NCBI RefSeq assembly: GCF_037975245.1
Contig: NC_092561.1
Span: forward strand, 6,188,001 to 6,252,000
Source of the DNA: Apostichopus japonicus
Lineage: Eukaryota; Echinodermata; Holothuroidea; Aspidochirotida; Stichopodidae
Direction: 5' to 3'
DNA: 64,000 nucleotides
Shown here: positions 48,316 to 62,600 of the stretch, in pieces
How positions within the stretch are numbered: position 1 is the stretch's first letter
How the letters are laid out: each line of letters begins with the position of its first letter
Program-made: the position numbers and the translations under genes
Notes under the pieces: generated by a model
What the model was told of the DNA's origin: nothing
What the model saw: the letters and a program-made list of their open reading frames with translations, nothing else
Database searches by the model: none

Positions 48316-51300
48316 TGAAATGATGGTCCCACAAAACAATGTCACACTGCCCCTTTAAGATTGTGCATACCCCTCCCCCCCCCCCCCCTCTTCCTGTATA
48401 GTACACATATCTCAAACTTGCTAGACGTGACACTTGACTGGCGTCAATGAATGGATACGAGGGACTGAATACAATGCTTTGCTTCCATCCAAACCAACAG
48501 AAATGGACCGATCCTCGACTTACTTGGGACCCGAAAGATTTCGATGGTCAGGACTTAATTGTTCTTCACCATGATGAAGTTTGGTTACCTGTCGTTCACC
48601 TAGGAAATGGGTAAGAAGAAATAAGTTTAGAAAAGAAATTTAAGCGGTCACATTTTTGTTTTAAACAGAAAGATGAAGGTTTTGTTTTTGATCTGCATAT
48701 ACGGTCTTATGACTTTCTTCTCGGATACCGATTCCATTACTCCCACCCCACCCCACCCCCACCTCCCTTCCACCGTTTTCAACCTCTCACAAAAATTCAA
48801 AAGTAGTTATTTGCACAACCTTGCGTTTAGACATGGGGAGGATGCTCATTAGACCCCCCCCCCCTCCCTACCTATATTGATAGTTTGCTTCAACAACCCT
48901 AAGGACACACCCTCTCCTTTGAGAAATCCTGATCCACCCTGACATTTTAATATTTCTGTAATTCATTCCTTATCTTATGGTGTATCGTTTACGTTTTTGT
49001 TTCTTTTTGTCCTCAAAGGTTAGAAACAGTAACTGTTATTAATCCCAGTCATGGTCGGGTCGTACTTGCATCAACAGGTGAAATCTATCTCGGATCTGCT
49101 TTTATCCAATCGTCGTACTGTCCAATAAGGTAAGACTTTCAGGGCATGCGCACTTTTTGATCTTGATTAAGTAGATTATTAAACAGTGGCAAACTCCCCC
49201 CCCCCCCCTCCCCAAAAAATAAATAAATTAAAAAATTGCTGCTGACGGATTTCTTTAGTCCATGAAAGTAAAGAGGAGTAGGGGACGGGGGGGGGAGGGG
49301 TTGGAAAACGGAAGAGGGAGACACAGAAGGTTGCAGGGATAAGATGAAAAAATAATTGTTTAGTAAAAACCAATAAACAATTAATCATGTATATTTTGCA
49401 CAAGCTTGATAAGTTCCTTCAACAGTACAAAATATCGTTAACTTTTTGGGGGCGAGGTAGAGAAGGGTGGGGTGGGTGGGAGTTCGTCACCCGAAGAATT
49501 AAATTTTTTTAAATGCTACGGTGAGTCATTTCGACTATTTTATGGCTAAAGATTGACATTATTGGTGTCGCCAAAATATTTTGGAGTCTCTGAAAAAAAA
49601 TCGTTGAAAAGCAAATGGGGAAATCTTGACTATAATTAATTCAAAAAGTAAAATAAAATATAACACCATTTTGAAATTAAACACTTATAATCATACAACA
49701 AAGTCTCAAATAGGCAGGTGGTAAACACCCCCCCCCCCGTAGACCCCTTTGTCAGATCATGACATCCTTTACTGGAGGGTCTCCAAGATGATGGAGGTGA
49801 AAATTTGGGTCACCATGAAAGAGTTCGAAGACACCATTTTCACTTTGTGAATAAAACAACTAATAAATCCCCTATTAAGCGATGCTAAATGATCGTACCG
49901 CATACATCTCGTAGCTATATGGAAGGGGGTATGGAGAGGGTGGGATGGGATGGGCGGAGCTTGTCCAGTAAAGTTTAAACATTTAATTTCTTGGTCAGAA
50001 TGGTGCCAATGTTACAACCCATCGCAATATGAAGTTTATATATAGTCTTCTGGACAGAACCCTCTCCACCCCTCTCCCGCTCTCTCCACCTCTCTTTATT
50101 TCTGTTTCTTTCATTCTTTCTTTCCCTATTTCCTTTTAATAGGATCAAGTACTTTCCTTTCGATAGCCAAGTTTGTCAGTTGAAGTTCAACTCGGGGAAT
50201 ATTCCAGCTGAAAAGCTGCTTCTTAAAGCCGGTGTGGCCATTATGAGTCCGGCTCTCTCTTCTTCAGAATGGCAAGTATTGGCGATGAACGGAACAGAAC
50301 GGATCTTCTACGAAGATGACGTCATAAGCAACAGACCCATGTTGCCATATTCTCAAGTCCGTTTCTGTCTATACTTGAAACGCCATCCAAGGCACTATAT
50401 CCTACTGTTAATTATTCCGTCCACCATTTTGAATTTGATGACCATAATGACATTCCTCTCTCCAGCCGATAGCGGAGAGAGAATGTCTTTAAGTGTCTCC
50501 ATGATTTTAGGATTAACCGTCTTTCAATTACTGGTAGCCGACATGCTCCCTGTAACAGAGGGACGCGACAACCCCATCCTGAGTAATTATTTAACTGGCA
50601 ATTTTGTACTCTCTGTTCTGGCCATACCATGTTCACTCTATAGTGTTAATGTTATGTGCAGTTATGATAATAATGTTAAGACCAATCAAATCCTAGCTGG
50701 TATCATGTACTTCATGCGGTTCTTTGGCATCTTGAAGAAACCTAAGAAAATGTCTGCAAAAGTGACCGTCGACGAATTTTTAAGACAGGATTCGTTACCA
50801 TGTGATGACGTCATCAACGGACGACCAGACGAGCGAAAGGATATAACTGAAAACCGACAAGTGCATCGTGGGCTGTCGGATGGACAACTGCATATGCATA
50901 AAAAGGTACACATAGGTTGATTTCATAATTAGTAATATCTCATTGAATATAGTTTATAAACTCTCCAGACCGGCACAACTTGGCTCCTTTCTTCAGATAA
51001 AATATATTAACGCTAGATATAAGCGGGGTTTTTATTTTAGTCTGACGTATGATTTCAGTATGCGCATGTGTAGAAGAATCATTACATGGCTCAACATTTT
51101 GAAATGTTTTACCTCTCACCAGTACTTTTATTCTTATCTCTTCATTTATTTTTCTTCCTCTCATTTTTCTTCTTCTTCTGTAAATTTTCTTCGACAGAAT
51201 ATAGATGAAGCTCGTTTGGTAGCCAACGCGTTGGATCGAATATTTTTCGTGATATTCCTTATGGCTATTATTGGTATGTTTGTCCTCATGGTGATCAAGT

Positions 51301-54300
51301 TCCGGTTTGCTGCAAATAGTCATATCACGGGAGGGTGCTATTGAAAACACATGAAGAGGATGATGCTATATCGACGGTATAATTAATGAGAGAAAACATA
51401 ATATAATCAAACGCACAAAGTGGTAATGAAATATAAATGTACTGTAGAAAAGGACACATGAAAAAATGTTAACACCTTTTTTTCCCTGTAGTCTGTCTAC
51501 TCTTCACAATTCAATCAATGGAAGAATCTTTACCATGATGACGTCACCATTGCTGACATTACGTCATCCATTGCCAAAACCACTCATCATATATGGAAGT
51601 GTTATATGTGGAACGCGAAAAGGGAAAACATTATACCGAGCTTTACCACGCGACGACTTCTTTACTTATGGTAGCATATATAGCCTGTGCAACTTCCCAT
51701 TGATTTACGTACTACGGGATATGTACGCACTGTGCACATGGTTAACCTGCTCTGACCTCCACAGTCATAAAATAACACCAATTAGATCAATTTGTGATTA
51801 GAATGTTCTTCATATAATGTACTGTAAACATCCAGGTGACATTCACAAACCTAATCCCGTGGGGTATCTTAAAGCTGCTCAAGTGTCTCTTTTCGGTTCT
51901 TTGAGAATTATTACCGGTACCAACGTATACGCTACTGCATGTCCAGCTGATTTACAGTTGTCATGATATTTTGCCCTTTTCGACGTTCCAAACGGCTATG
52001 TATTTGTATGATCATGAACGTCTAGTGTACTATTTAAGCTCTAAAAAAGCGGAAGACAAAAAAACAAAAAAAAAATAGAAGAAGGCAAAAAACACTGTAA
52101 TTTTTGTTATTGTGTGCTGTAGAAATAATGTAGTGATATAAAGTAGGACGCATGTTATCACTTTATGTTTATCTCTGACAAGCAACAAATGTATACAAAC
52201 TGGCAAGAAATCCAAAGAAAAATAAAAGTAAATGTTTATGAGTAAATTCTTTGTCTCTTTTCTTTATTCCTGTTTTTCCAAAGTTGCGACCTGTAGATAT
52301 GTTTACAGGGCCGTAGCCAATACCTGAAAGTGTAACTTTGCCTGGCGTATGTAAGCATAGCATAGGCCTAAGTTAACCCTATATGTTACACACTAATGAA
52401 TGTATTAACTGTTAGTATAACAGTTAGGCCCTAACTTTTAAGCCTAGTACGTATTTCTGACGGTGCCATAGAAATTGAACTATATAGGAAAAATGCTGAC
52501 ACAGTGTATCGCCGTGTGTTTAAGTAGTAAAGCCTTGAAAATAGTGAGGGCGCTTTGCGTTGTAAGGCAAAAAGCCAGATCATTTGTACGTCTTCATACA
52601 TACATTGTACAATCGACTTTGAAACTGAATTCAATGTTACCCGTTTTTTTGTTGTTGAAAGAGTAGGTGCCTATAAGGCCTTGCCCTCAATTCACGGTAG
52701 TTTTTCCGAGTCAAATCCCAGCACGGTCATACAACTTCCTTCCGAATTTGCTGCTTACTTTTGCTACTCCTTCAGCTATAGTAGGCTTGATGCCCTTTGA
52801 AAATCTGTCCTTTTCAAACTTCGGGCAAACTCTACACGAACATAGCTATTAAGCCATGAAAGGTGTGTACGCGAAAACCATAGCTAAACCTTACAAAAGT
52901 TCAACTAATTCAAACTCAAACCCAATCACCATATCCCCCCTCCCACACCCCCACACACTTATCTACCCTACCCGACAACATTACGAGTCCCACTCATGGC
53001 TGGGTACCGCAGATGAAACAAGTTATTGAAATAAATAAAAACCAAATCAATCCATTTATTTTGCCACTATGTGTTTTATATATCATGTTTTGTTCTCACA
53101 TATCTCACAAGATATTCGAAGAATAATTAAGATCCCAGACAATATTTCTTGGACTTTTCCTGACCGCGATATTGGTCATGTTAATTTTGATGGTTCTCCA
53201 TCCTAGACATCCCAGACCAGCATGTCAGCGGAGTGGATTGTGAGATATTTGAAAACAACAGGACGGTTGACTTCTCATGAGATTGTTGCCGGTTCTAAGA
53301 TGGATTTATACGGGTTCGGGTCGGAGGTAGGGAGAAGATGATACGCCGGACAGGGAGGAAGCGAAGTGCGTAAGAGGGACAGCCACCCCCTCCTCCGCCC
53401 CCCCCCCAAAAATATTAATAATAATAAAAGCAGAACCTCCAACCTTCCATTTTAGAACCTTTAAAGTTTATCCGGGCTGGTCTGACATTGCAAGGAAGGA
53501 GTCAAAATATGTCATCCATTTTCAAAGTTTTCAACAAACATTTTAACCAAGCAACTTACCTCAGCCATTCGATTGTGTAACTTTGTAAAGATCTTCGAAT
53601 AATTTGTACGGTTAGAGTTTTGACAACTTTTCAATCAATATTATCATTTTGAACATTTTTGGGGCCAAGGCTTATGATCGTTTGGAACTTATGCAGTTGA
53701 ACTGGACGAACCGGAATCCAATTTATGATAATTAGAAAGAGGATTTTCTTATGAATTTTTGTATATCTCCTTTGAATTACGACAGAGAGATATAAACAGT
53801 AGGAAGGCGATGGGCAGTACGATGAAAAAAAGGTACAGGCGTTCAGTAGGTAAAACTTTGCTTACTCAATTAAATCACTTAGCAATAATGAATCTCATTA
53901 ACAAAGTTTAAATATTGGTTTGTCTCTGAAAAGACATAATTTATTCTACACAGATCGAATCGTGTGAACATCTATTCAAGGGGATTAATTTCATAATGCC
54001 ATGCAAAATAGATAGCACCGTTTCTAGCTCTCTAATAAATTGATTTAATTCAAACACATTTCGACCAATCACAATAATCTTTCTCTTTTTAAAATTAATA
54101 CAGGCCATAACCAACTCTATCTCTTGGCTGCCATTACATGCGCAAAACAATAACCCTTAATCTGATTGATACCAATCACAAAATTTGGCTTTATTCTATT
54201 AAAAATGTATTTATGTCTTCCCTCATCTTTTTTATCATCTTTTATAGATAACCCACTCTTAGATAGTCACCAGTGGGTGCTCATTGCCTACTATATTACT

Positions 54301-55413
54301 AGACCACGTTTCTTCCTCACCACCAACCCCTCACCCACCTCCCCCCCCCCAATCCCCAACCATATAATTCAAAGGACTTGTATTGACAACATCAGAATGA
54401 TAAAAACCCAGTTTCTATTTAATAAAGTTGCTAATATTGTCAATACAAATGCTCTGAAGCATAACCTGAATGTACAATGTTTACTACTGGTGGTACTAGT
54501 ACTACATACACTGACAAAATATTATTTTCCATTAATTGTGAAAACACTCTCATGATTTATATTGCTTATCCAACAAAACTGGCAGCATCCAAACCATTTT
54601 AGCTCTGAATTTCTTAACAAGATTTCCAACATGCTGCGCTACCATGGGTTTTGACATATATCATACTTGTGTCTAACTATTGAGACCACGGTACGTAGCC
54701 TATCTCTCTTACCAAAAAATCTCAAATTTTAAACATTGAAAATTCTAACCTGAGAGCTGGCACGTACAAATGCTAACAAAATGTACCTTCAGGACTTAAG
54801 ATTGAAATGGAGTAAAAAATATAAACAAATCATATTTTCGCGATGGACAAAGATGAAAATCATTGATTATTTATCATTTTTTAAGATTCAATCGATAAAA
54901 TACTTGCGACTGGTGTTAACTTTCGCCTAAGGCACAATTTGGCAGCAAAAAAACAAACAGAAAAGACTTCTGTATAGATCTCAAACTTACCCACTTAAAA
55001 TCTTGTTACAGAAAAAAAAAAAAACAGAAATTGGGTTAAAGAAAGAGAGAAAAGAAGAGAGATGTTCATGTCAAAGAACATCACAACTTTGTTGTCAGAT
55101 TTTGGTATTTTCAGTATCTTTTCCATTTGGTCTAATTTGCATTTATCGAGGTAAAGATGCAAAACGTACATTATTATTACAAAAAACACATTCACCCAAG
55201 AAAAGTTATAATTTCTTCAGTACTGTAGGGAACAAAACTAATTCTCAATTTGTTCTCTCCTTCTGCATTTTTGTCTCATTTGAAGGAGGCTGTGTTGAGA
55301 GCATAAAGAATGCACAACAATAATGTTGAGTACAAGCACAGGTACTAAGTCATGCACTGGTGTGTACTTAAATACTTGAGTACAACAGCAGGAGTTTGTG
55401 TACAAGTAGAATG
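48316..55413 (+). repeat. 7.1-kb segmental tandem duplication, right copy
   Basis: Direct repeat of 41215-48309. By eye there are only a handful of substitutions: C43424/A50527, G/A near 45317/52420, C/T near 46672/53773, G/A near 47413/54514, one 3-bp indel near 47770/54872, and C/G run-length changes. Six bases (48310-48315) separate the copies. Confidence 0.95.
48501..51344 (+). pseudogene. Partial duplicate of receptor B (exons 4-7 only)
   Basis: Copies of exons 4-7 at 48501-48610, 49019-49129, 50143-50905 and 51198-51344, all with intact reading frames and splice sites. The exons for signal peptide, N-terminal helix and the 45-nt loop D exon are not repeated, so there is no start of its own. 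Two readings are possible: a dead partial copy, or an alternative 3' set reached by splicing exon 3 (phase 0) past the first copy. The encoded part differs from receptor B at one residue, Gln instead of His at TM2 15'. Everything else is identical, so it is very young or an assembly artefact. Confidence 0.8.
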
Positions 55414-56330
55414 CCCTTTGTTATGAATGCGAGTACAAGCATGGGTACTTAATCTGGCACTAATGTGTACTAGAATACTTGAGTACAACAGCAGGAGTAC
55501 CTGTACAAGTAGAATTCCCTTTGTTATAAATACGAGTATAAAGCACAGGTACTAAATCTTACACTAGTGTGTACTAGAATACTTGGGTACAAGTACAACA
55601 GCAGGAGTACGTTTACAAGTAGAATTCCCTTTATTATGAATACAAGTATAAGCACGGGTACTTAATCTTGTACTAATGTGTACTAGAATACTGGTAGAAT
55701 TCCCTTTGTTATGAATAAGAGTACAAGCACAGGTACTTGGTCTTGCACTAGTGTGTACTAGAATACTTGAGTACAAATACGAGTACCAATCCATGAGTGC
55801 GAGTACTAGTACCGGCAACTATGCCAGAATATGAGTACAAATATGGACTCGATGCAAGAATGAGGTGAATAACATTTAAATATAGTAAAATCTCAATTAT
55901 GGAGACAAGAAGTTGTTCAAGTATGGAATATAATCCATAGCGAATCCATATTCTCACACAACAGTGTACTTTGCTATGATAGAACAATCTTTTATGTATA
56001 CCAACCAACTGCCACAAGGTATATGAATAACTTTCTCTTTGGTAAGGGGGAGAGAAATTCATTACCTGAGGTCACAACCGAACAAAAAAACTTCATACTA
56101 GTTCAGTGCAGAAGTTTGACAATTTCATCATCGGTAAATTAAATGTCCAACCTCTCAAGACAGATTACATATTCCATCTCGATGTCTTATCGTAATAAAT
56201 AAATTTTTATACATTTCCCTTTTAATAGTTTCACCCGTTTTAAAATGCGGTATTTATGAATAAACACGGGGATACATATCGTTTTGTTTTCGTTAAATTA
56301 AAACAATCTCATACCAGCCCGTACGGCAAA
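51345..56330. other. Region between the duplicated receptor exons and DERA
   Basis: To 55413 it is the right duplication copy. Then come further minisatellite units (to about 55860) and about 470 bp of unique AT-rich DNA next to the 3' end of DERA. No additional exon is supported. Confidence 0.5.
55323..55860. repeat. Minisatellite of about 103 bp, five units (one unit also at about 48220-48309)
   Basis: Units contain GAGTACAAGCACAGGTACT, CACTAGTGTGTACTAGAATAC, TTGAGTACAACAGCAGGAGT and AGAATTCCCTTTGTTATGAA. The fourth unit is shortened to about 76 bp, and the array decays into GAGTAC-like words. The right breakpoint of the 7.1-kb duplication lies in the first unit. Confidence 0.85.
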
Positions 56331-59300
56331 TTACGCCATGGCTAATTCATTGTGGGCTGCGTACCTGCCGGTGACGTTGTGGAATATCTGTCTCTCGATG
56401 TCTCCCATGAGGGAGCTGGCGCCAATCCGGAACAGCTTCGGAGTCAGCCAATCGTTGCCGAGTTCTTCCTTCATCAGAGCTAACCACGTGCAGGAATCCT
56501 TGGCGGTCCGTATACCACCGGCCGGTTTAAACCCAATCTGAAGAGAGGAATGAAAACAGAGACTGGATCGGTACTCTCAAATTTCTAGAATATATCTGTT
56601 GTTTTTCAGTGGTCGAGATTAACATTGGTTGACGATTGGACGATACCTTTTTCGATGCTTTATCGAACCTCCATGTGTCCTACTCGGTTTTGAAAAAACT
56701 TTTACAATCTAATCTGTGTGTCATCCATCTTATGGAAGTAACATAAATCCGTACTTTGTAGAAATTGAATAGTAGTTGGAGGCCTTTCACGTAGCAGCGT
56801 GAAATATATATGTCGTTTTCAGTGGTCGAGATTAACACTGGTACCGATTGGACGATACCTCTTTTGATGCTTTATTGAACCTCCATGTGTCCTGCTCAGT
56901 TTTAATCAAACTTTTACAACCTACTCCAAAGGGGACACAACCCTACTTTTGCAGGGATTTTGTATGCAACGAAATTGATTCCTGCCTGTCCCTTCTTCTT
57001 GATAAAATAATTTCAAACTATACTCATGTCGGTGGCAATTTTCCATACCTTTATAAGCTGTCATAGGTTTGGAGTCGTTTTTTTACACCATTCTGACCGA
57101 GCGATGGACTATTTAACAATTAACGGACATCTTGGAAATTTAACTAATTTAACGAGATGGTCCCAACCATTAAGCTGCTCTAAATAGGCTCATATGCTCA
57201 ACAACAGCCAGTTCAAGGGATTGAAATTTCGTGAATTTTATGACACGTTTTAATTTTTCATAAATCTACAGAATATTTCGACTTTACGGGTAAAAAGCTT
57301 ATCATTCCTGCGAAGACTTTGGTTGACTGTAATCACTGATTATTTTCTCTATGTACATTACTTTAAAAGTTCCTATCATGGTGAAGCATAAATATCACCA
57401 GATTTTGACACAAATACTAAACAAACTTGTCGCTTCAATGCCCATGTTTTATCCTCACCTTGTTTCCGGTCCTCTTGTAGTAATCCCTAATGGCTCGAAC
57501 CATCACCAGTCCGACAGGTAGGATGGCATTGACTCCTTCCTTTCCGGTGGACGTCTTGATAAAATCAGCACCTGCAAGTTCAAAGTACAGGAAATTATTT
57601 CCGCATTACAATCTTCCCTGCCTATAGCTCATACTCCAGTCACCTGTTTTTGGCCAAAACACAGGGGAGATTGAAATATCTACCCGAGTTGGTAATGCTA
57701 GCCATACTGAACACTCCTCTGCACAAATTCATCACTAAAACACACAGCATACCATTTCAGTGGTCAAGCCAAATTTGTCTCTAAACAGGAAAGTAGTGCT
57801 GGCCATTAGAGCACTTGCGTTTACAATCATACGGTGGCTGGTCAATTAATAAGGTGCACCTCAAGGATGAATCTTAATGGCAGTACCTTGGGTAGTTTAT
57901 ACTATCATATAACAAATCATCACTGCTTGAGTGAACTTAAGGAATGTTTTTCTGTAGGCAGGTCTGACCACAAGAGGACCGCAGCAAAGCCGAGGCCGTC
58001 AATAAACACTTGGAAATGACGGCCAACAAGTCCCAAGTACTGTAGGTCTTGAGTGGATGGATGATTGTTACTGGAAAGACGAATCAGTGAAAGGGTTGTG
58101 GAAAAGGAGAAGGGGCGGGGAGAAGAATAGGGAGGGAAACAAAGGAGGTGATGATAATGATATATATGCTTATACTTGCAAATGCTGCAGTTTCACATCA
58201 CACCTAACTGCTACCCAACCCCTTTTGAAAGTGGCAAGATGAAACCCAAGTCAGTTAGACAATATTCATTTACTTAAAGCATGATGGCAACCACGTTGAT
58301 TCGATTACTCCGTGTTGGTTTATTTGAACACTGCTCACCTCCATCAAGTTAGGGAAATGGTAGCAATTTCATTTTGAACATTTCTTCTAGTATTATATGA
58401 CAATGGCATACAAAGGAGAAGCCTAAGTGAGACCGTTTCCTTCACATCTGTCTTCTGAGCACCAAATGTGAAATCTGATTCGATAAAAGCACGGTTTCAC
58501 ATACTGTATTACTCACAAACCAAGATAAAAGCATCACAGCCATGAAAATGTTTTCAGCTGTGAGACCACGTAGCATGACATCCTGATTCTATCAATGGGT
58601 TCTACTGGGATAAATTAATGTATGACTTGCAAGGAACGTTGGTAGACTACAAAACTGGAAAACGTATTTCAAAACCATTTTTGGGTATAAATTCAAATGA
58701 AACAGCCTCTAATATTATCTTTAAAAAGTTTTTAAATTCAAGGTGAGGGGAAGAAGAACTTACCAGCCATCATAGCCACCATACTAGCCTTGTAAACAGT
58801 AGTCAAGGAACCAAGCTCACCGGTGGCCAGAATGACCTTCAGGTGGGCGTTGCCACAAGCAGCCCGGAACTGTTTGACCTCATCGTAGACGCCTGTCAGA
58901 CAAAGGGATCAAAGTAACATTACTGCCCTACAGCAGCATCTAACATGGGATGGTGGGGGTGGGAGGAAAGGGGTGGTCTCCATCACTGCCCCCTTAATTG
59001 GAAAAACTATACATGGGTACATATATATGGCACCCTTTTGGTACATTTTGGCCATTGATAATAACCAGCTAGGAAAATAATTCTATGACAACAATGATGA
59101 TGACAAAGATGAATGTATTTCTATGACGATCACAAAAACGTTTTGTCTATCTAAATTAATTTTCCTTAGACGTTTGTACGACCCTTACGAATCAGCCCTT
59201 TCCTCTTGATGCATGTTGCCTTTGACATGATGCAATTGATTCCAGCAGAGACAGTTGGAACCTCTTCCTGCTCTAAAAGATATATAAATTATATAAAACA

Positions 59301-59627
59301 TCTGCTCTACGTACCTTCCCAATTTCCAGCCAGAGCGTATGCCCTGTTGATGACCACGTCGATCTCACCGGCTCCATCGTCCACGGCTTGACTGATTTCC
59401 ACTAGCCTGTGCTTCAGGTGGGTTTGACCGGCAGGAAATCCAGTCGCAACTGGAAAACAAAAAGTATGAAGGATAGTTGCAGAAAGGTTGCCTTAAATGA
59501 CACCTGTAAAAGTTTCTCTTTTCGGAGGGTTTAACAGACCTTCCATATCGACAAGGAGGGATACAAGAATTATGTGGTAGAGAGGATAATGAATATATAA
59601 ATATATCTATATATATATCTAATTATC

Positions 59628-59660
<33 letters not shown>

Positions 59661-62600
59661 ATATATAACTATGTATATATATATATATACATATATACCT
59701 GACGCAACGTACCTGACGCAACTGGAATGTGAGGAGCACCTGCCTGTTTTAAGGCCTTCACAGCGTCTTCAACTCTGGCAGGATAAACACAAACAGCACC
59801 CACAGTGAGACCTGAAAGATAGTCAAGTGTGATTAATAGTAAGGTCAGACCTGTTTATTGAGTTAAGTTGAAAGTGAGAACTGTAAAAGCAAGATGTGTG
59901 AAGTGTAAACTGTAAATTGAGACCGGTCAATTGATGTAAAACATGCAAATATGCAAAGTAAGAAAACATGTGAGGTTAGAATATGACAGTAGTCTTGATA
60001 AAGAGAGCTCTAAAGCCTCAGTGAATAAGTTCCCAGTGAATAAGTTCCCATTCTATCGTTTTGTCAGTCTTTGTCTAGTTTTGTTTTTTTGTTGGGGGGA
60101 GGGGATGGGGAACTTTGACCATGCCCCCCTTTTTCAAATGCTACTGTTCAATAACAGGGAAAGTTTTCTGAAATTTGGTTTAATTGCTAAACAGATTAAA
60201 AGGTGTATTATTATCACTGCTCAGTTTTTGTGAGTTACACACACAACTCCTGTAGAGCAACAAATTTATTCAATAACAAATCTGCCTAACATCCAAATTA
60301 TTCATCTCCCTAACATCCAAAAGATTCCATACATGGAAGCATCAAGATATGAGCTCTTCATCCTCTTCATGTAATATATATACAGGATTCAAACCAGGAA
60401 AGGATTAAATCGCTACACAGATTACAAGGTATATCCTCACTGTTCAGTTTGTGTGAGTTACACACACAACTACTGTAGAGCACTACTCTTATTCAATAAG
60501 AAATCTGCCTAACATCCAAATGATTCCATTTACATGGAAGCACCAAGATATGAGCTCTTCCACTTTTTCAGGTACTATATATACAGGATTCAAACCAGGA
60601 AAAGGTTACACTACCTCTGTCCTCCATTCCAACTGCCTTCAGAAGATCAACCCTGATTGGATGCTTTGCTTTGTAGCATAACCGCTGCACGTTTGTGAAT
60701 GTATCGTCGCCAGAGAGAGTGGTTAAGTCGATGCAAGTTGCGGCTTTGAGTAACCAGGCAACCTGAGCATAATGAGAGAAAAAAAAATAAACTGAAATTA
60801 TTAGCTTACTACTACTACTGCTACTACTACTACAACTGACGTTTTGTTCGTGTCGCTACAAAATGCAGACAGTGCAATAATGAAACGTGATACCTTGTTA
60901 TCTTTAGCTGGACCTGAGATGTCCATCGCTGTATTGTTTGTACTGTACACTGTGCTGTGGATAGTGACTGCAACTGCATGTACTGACTGTACACTAGTGT
61001 CTAATTACCGATGGTAGCAAGCTGTGTGTGTGTATTTTCTGGGATCGATGCTGGTGTCTAACACCTTTGTAACACTTCATTCGAAAGTAGGTCAGATTAC
61101 CGGCATTAGACGTTTCTTTTTGCGCGAGTCTTCACACCCTTTAAATTTGTTACACTTGTAAAATTACACTTGTAAAATTTCATACTTCTTTAACTGATTA
61201 TATGCAACTGTCAGGTTAAATTACTCCAGTTAGAAGACACAAACTAGACAATGTTCCAGAACCATCTTCCAATGAGCTAATTCATGTCACTGATTGGGGG
61301 AAACCTGTAGTGACCCAAACCATTCACTGTGCTTACTGTGTCTAGCATTTTTTAGACACATCTGGACTTTGGTACTATGGTCCATGCTACTTTGGTATGG
61401 TTCACACTAATTTGGTATGGTCCATGCTAATTAGGTTGACCTTACAGTGACCTAGTATATAAGTTGATGCTACTGGTAGCAATCTCTCTCTCTCTCATAC
61501 CTGTTGCCATACAGATAAGACCAAGTGCTATGCTATATTGCCCTATGCTGGAACTTTACAGTAATGCATGCAGCTTGTGCTTTTAAGTTAGCCTAGCTAA
61601 GTAGCTGTTTGTCAAGAGATGGTGCACCATTAGTATACCTATTGATACTCTGCCTCTTATATTGCTACATGTAAATTTAGGACATTGCAACAGCTTGAAA
61701 GGTGTTGCTTACTGGTCTGACCTAGGACTGTAGGAGTTTTAGTGTGACAAGTGCACAGTATTAGCCAGTATTTCATATATTTGGCAATATTGGGAGGCAA
61801 GTTCTGATTGTAGATGGGATGACTGGAACACCAGATGATTACTGAATTATACTTGTTGAGGTTCAGTCGTTCCTGAAAGCAATCTTCAACCTACGCATGA
61901 AATACCAAGTATTTTGTCATTATGGCCTCTTAGAGGCCTAGCCTAAAGCTACTTGAGAGAAAGCCAAACCTGGTAGTTCTTCTTCACTCCCCTTCGAGTC
62001 TTTAACTCATTAGCCCGCTTGAAGGTGGCTGGCTTGTTGACTTTGTAATCGAAAAACCATGATGGATCTGATGAAACAATTACATGACAACAGAAGTGTC
62101 AACTCCATGCATGGGTAGAGGGATACTAAAGTCCAATTCAATTCAAATTTATTTCTCATAGTATCTTTCAGAAAAAATAACACACAGTACAGTAGAAAAA
62201 TATGTTAATAATAGGCCTAATAGTTACTGTTAGGCCTATGATTGAAAGATACTAGAATACATAACATAGGCTAGGCTAGGCCCAGATAAGTAGCCAATAG
62301 ATGTTAACAAGGCTCACAGTCACAGTGGTTAGTGACCATAGCTTGCATTAACCAGGGGTCTGTGCTTGGCCATAAAAATACAGTATTCCAGCTAAGTAGT
62401 GGGATTGGCCTGGGCTATGTCTTAAATGACATGATAAGAACGTTAATGCTTACCTACACTATAGTACAAGGCTTAGCCAAGGCATTAGTTAACAATAGGC
62501 CTTGGAATGGATGTAACATTGTAAGCATAGAGAGCTTAAGTACTTAGTTACAGTACTTATGCCTAACATTACTCGTTAGCATGGCCTTTGCTAGGTCTAT

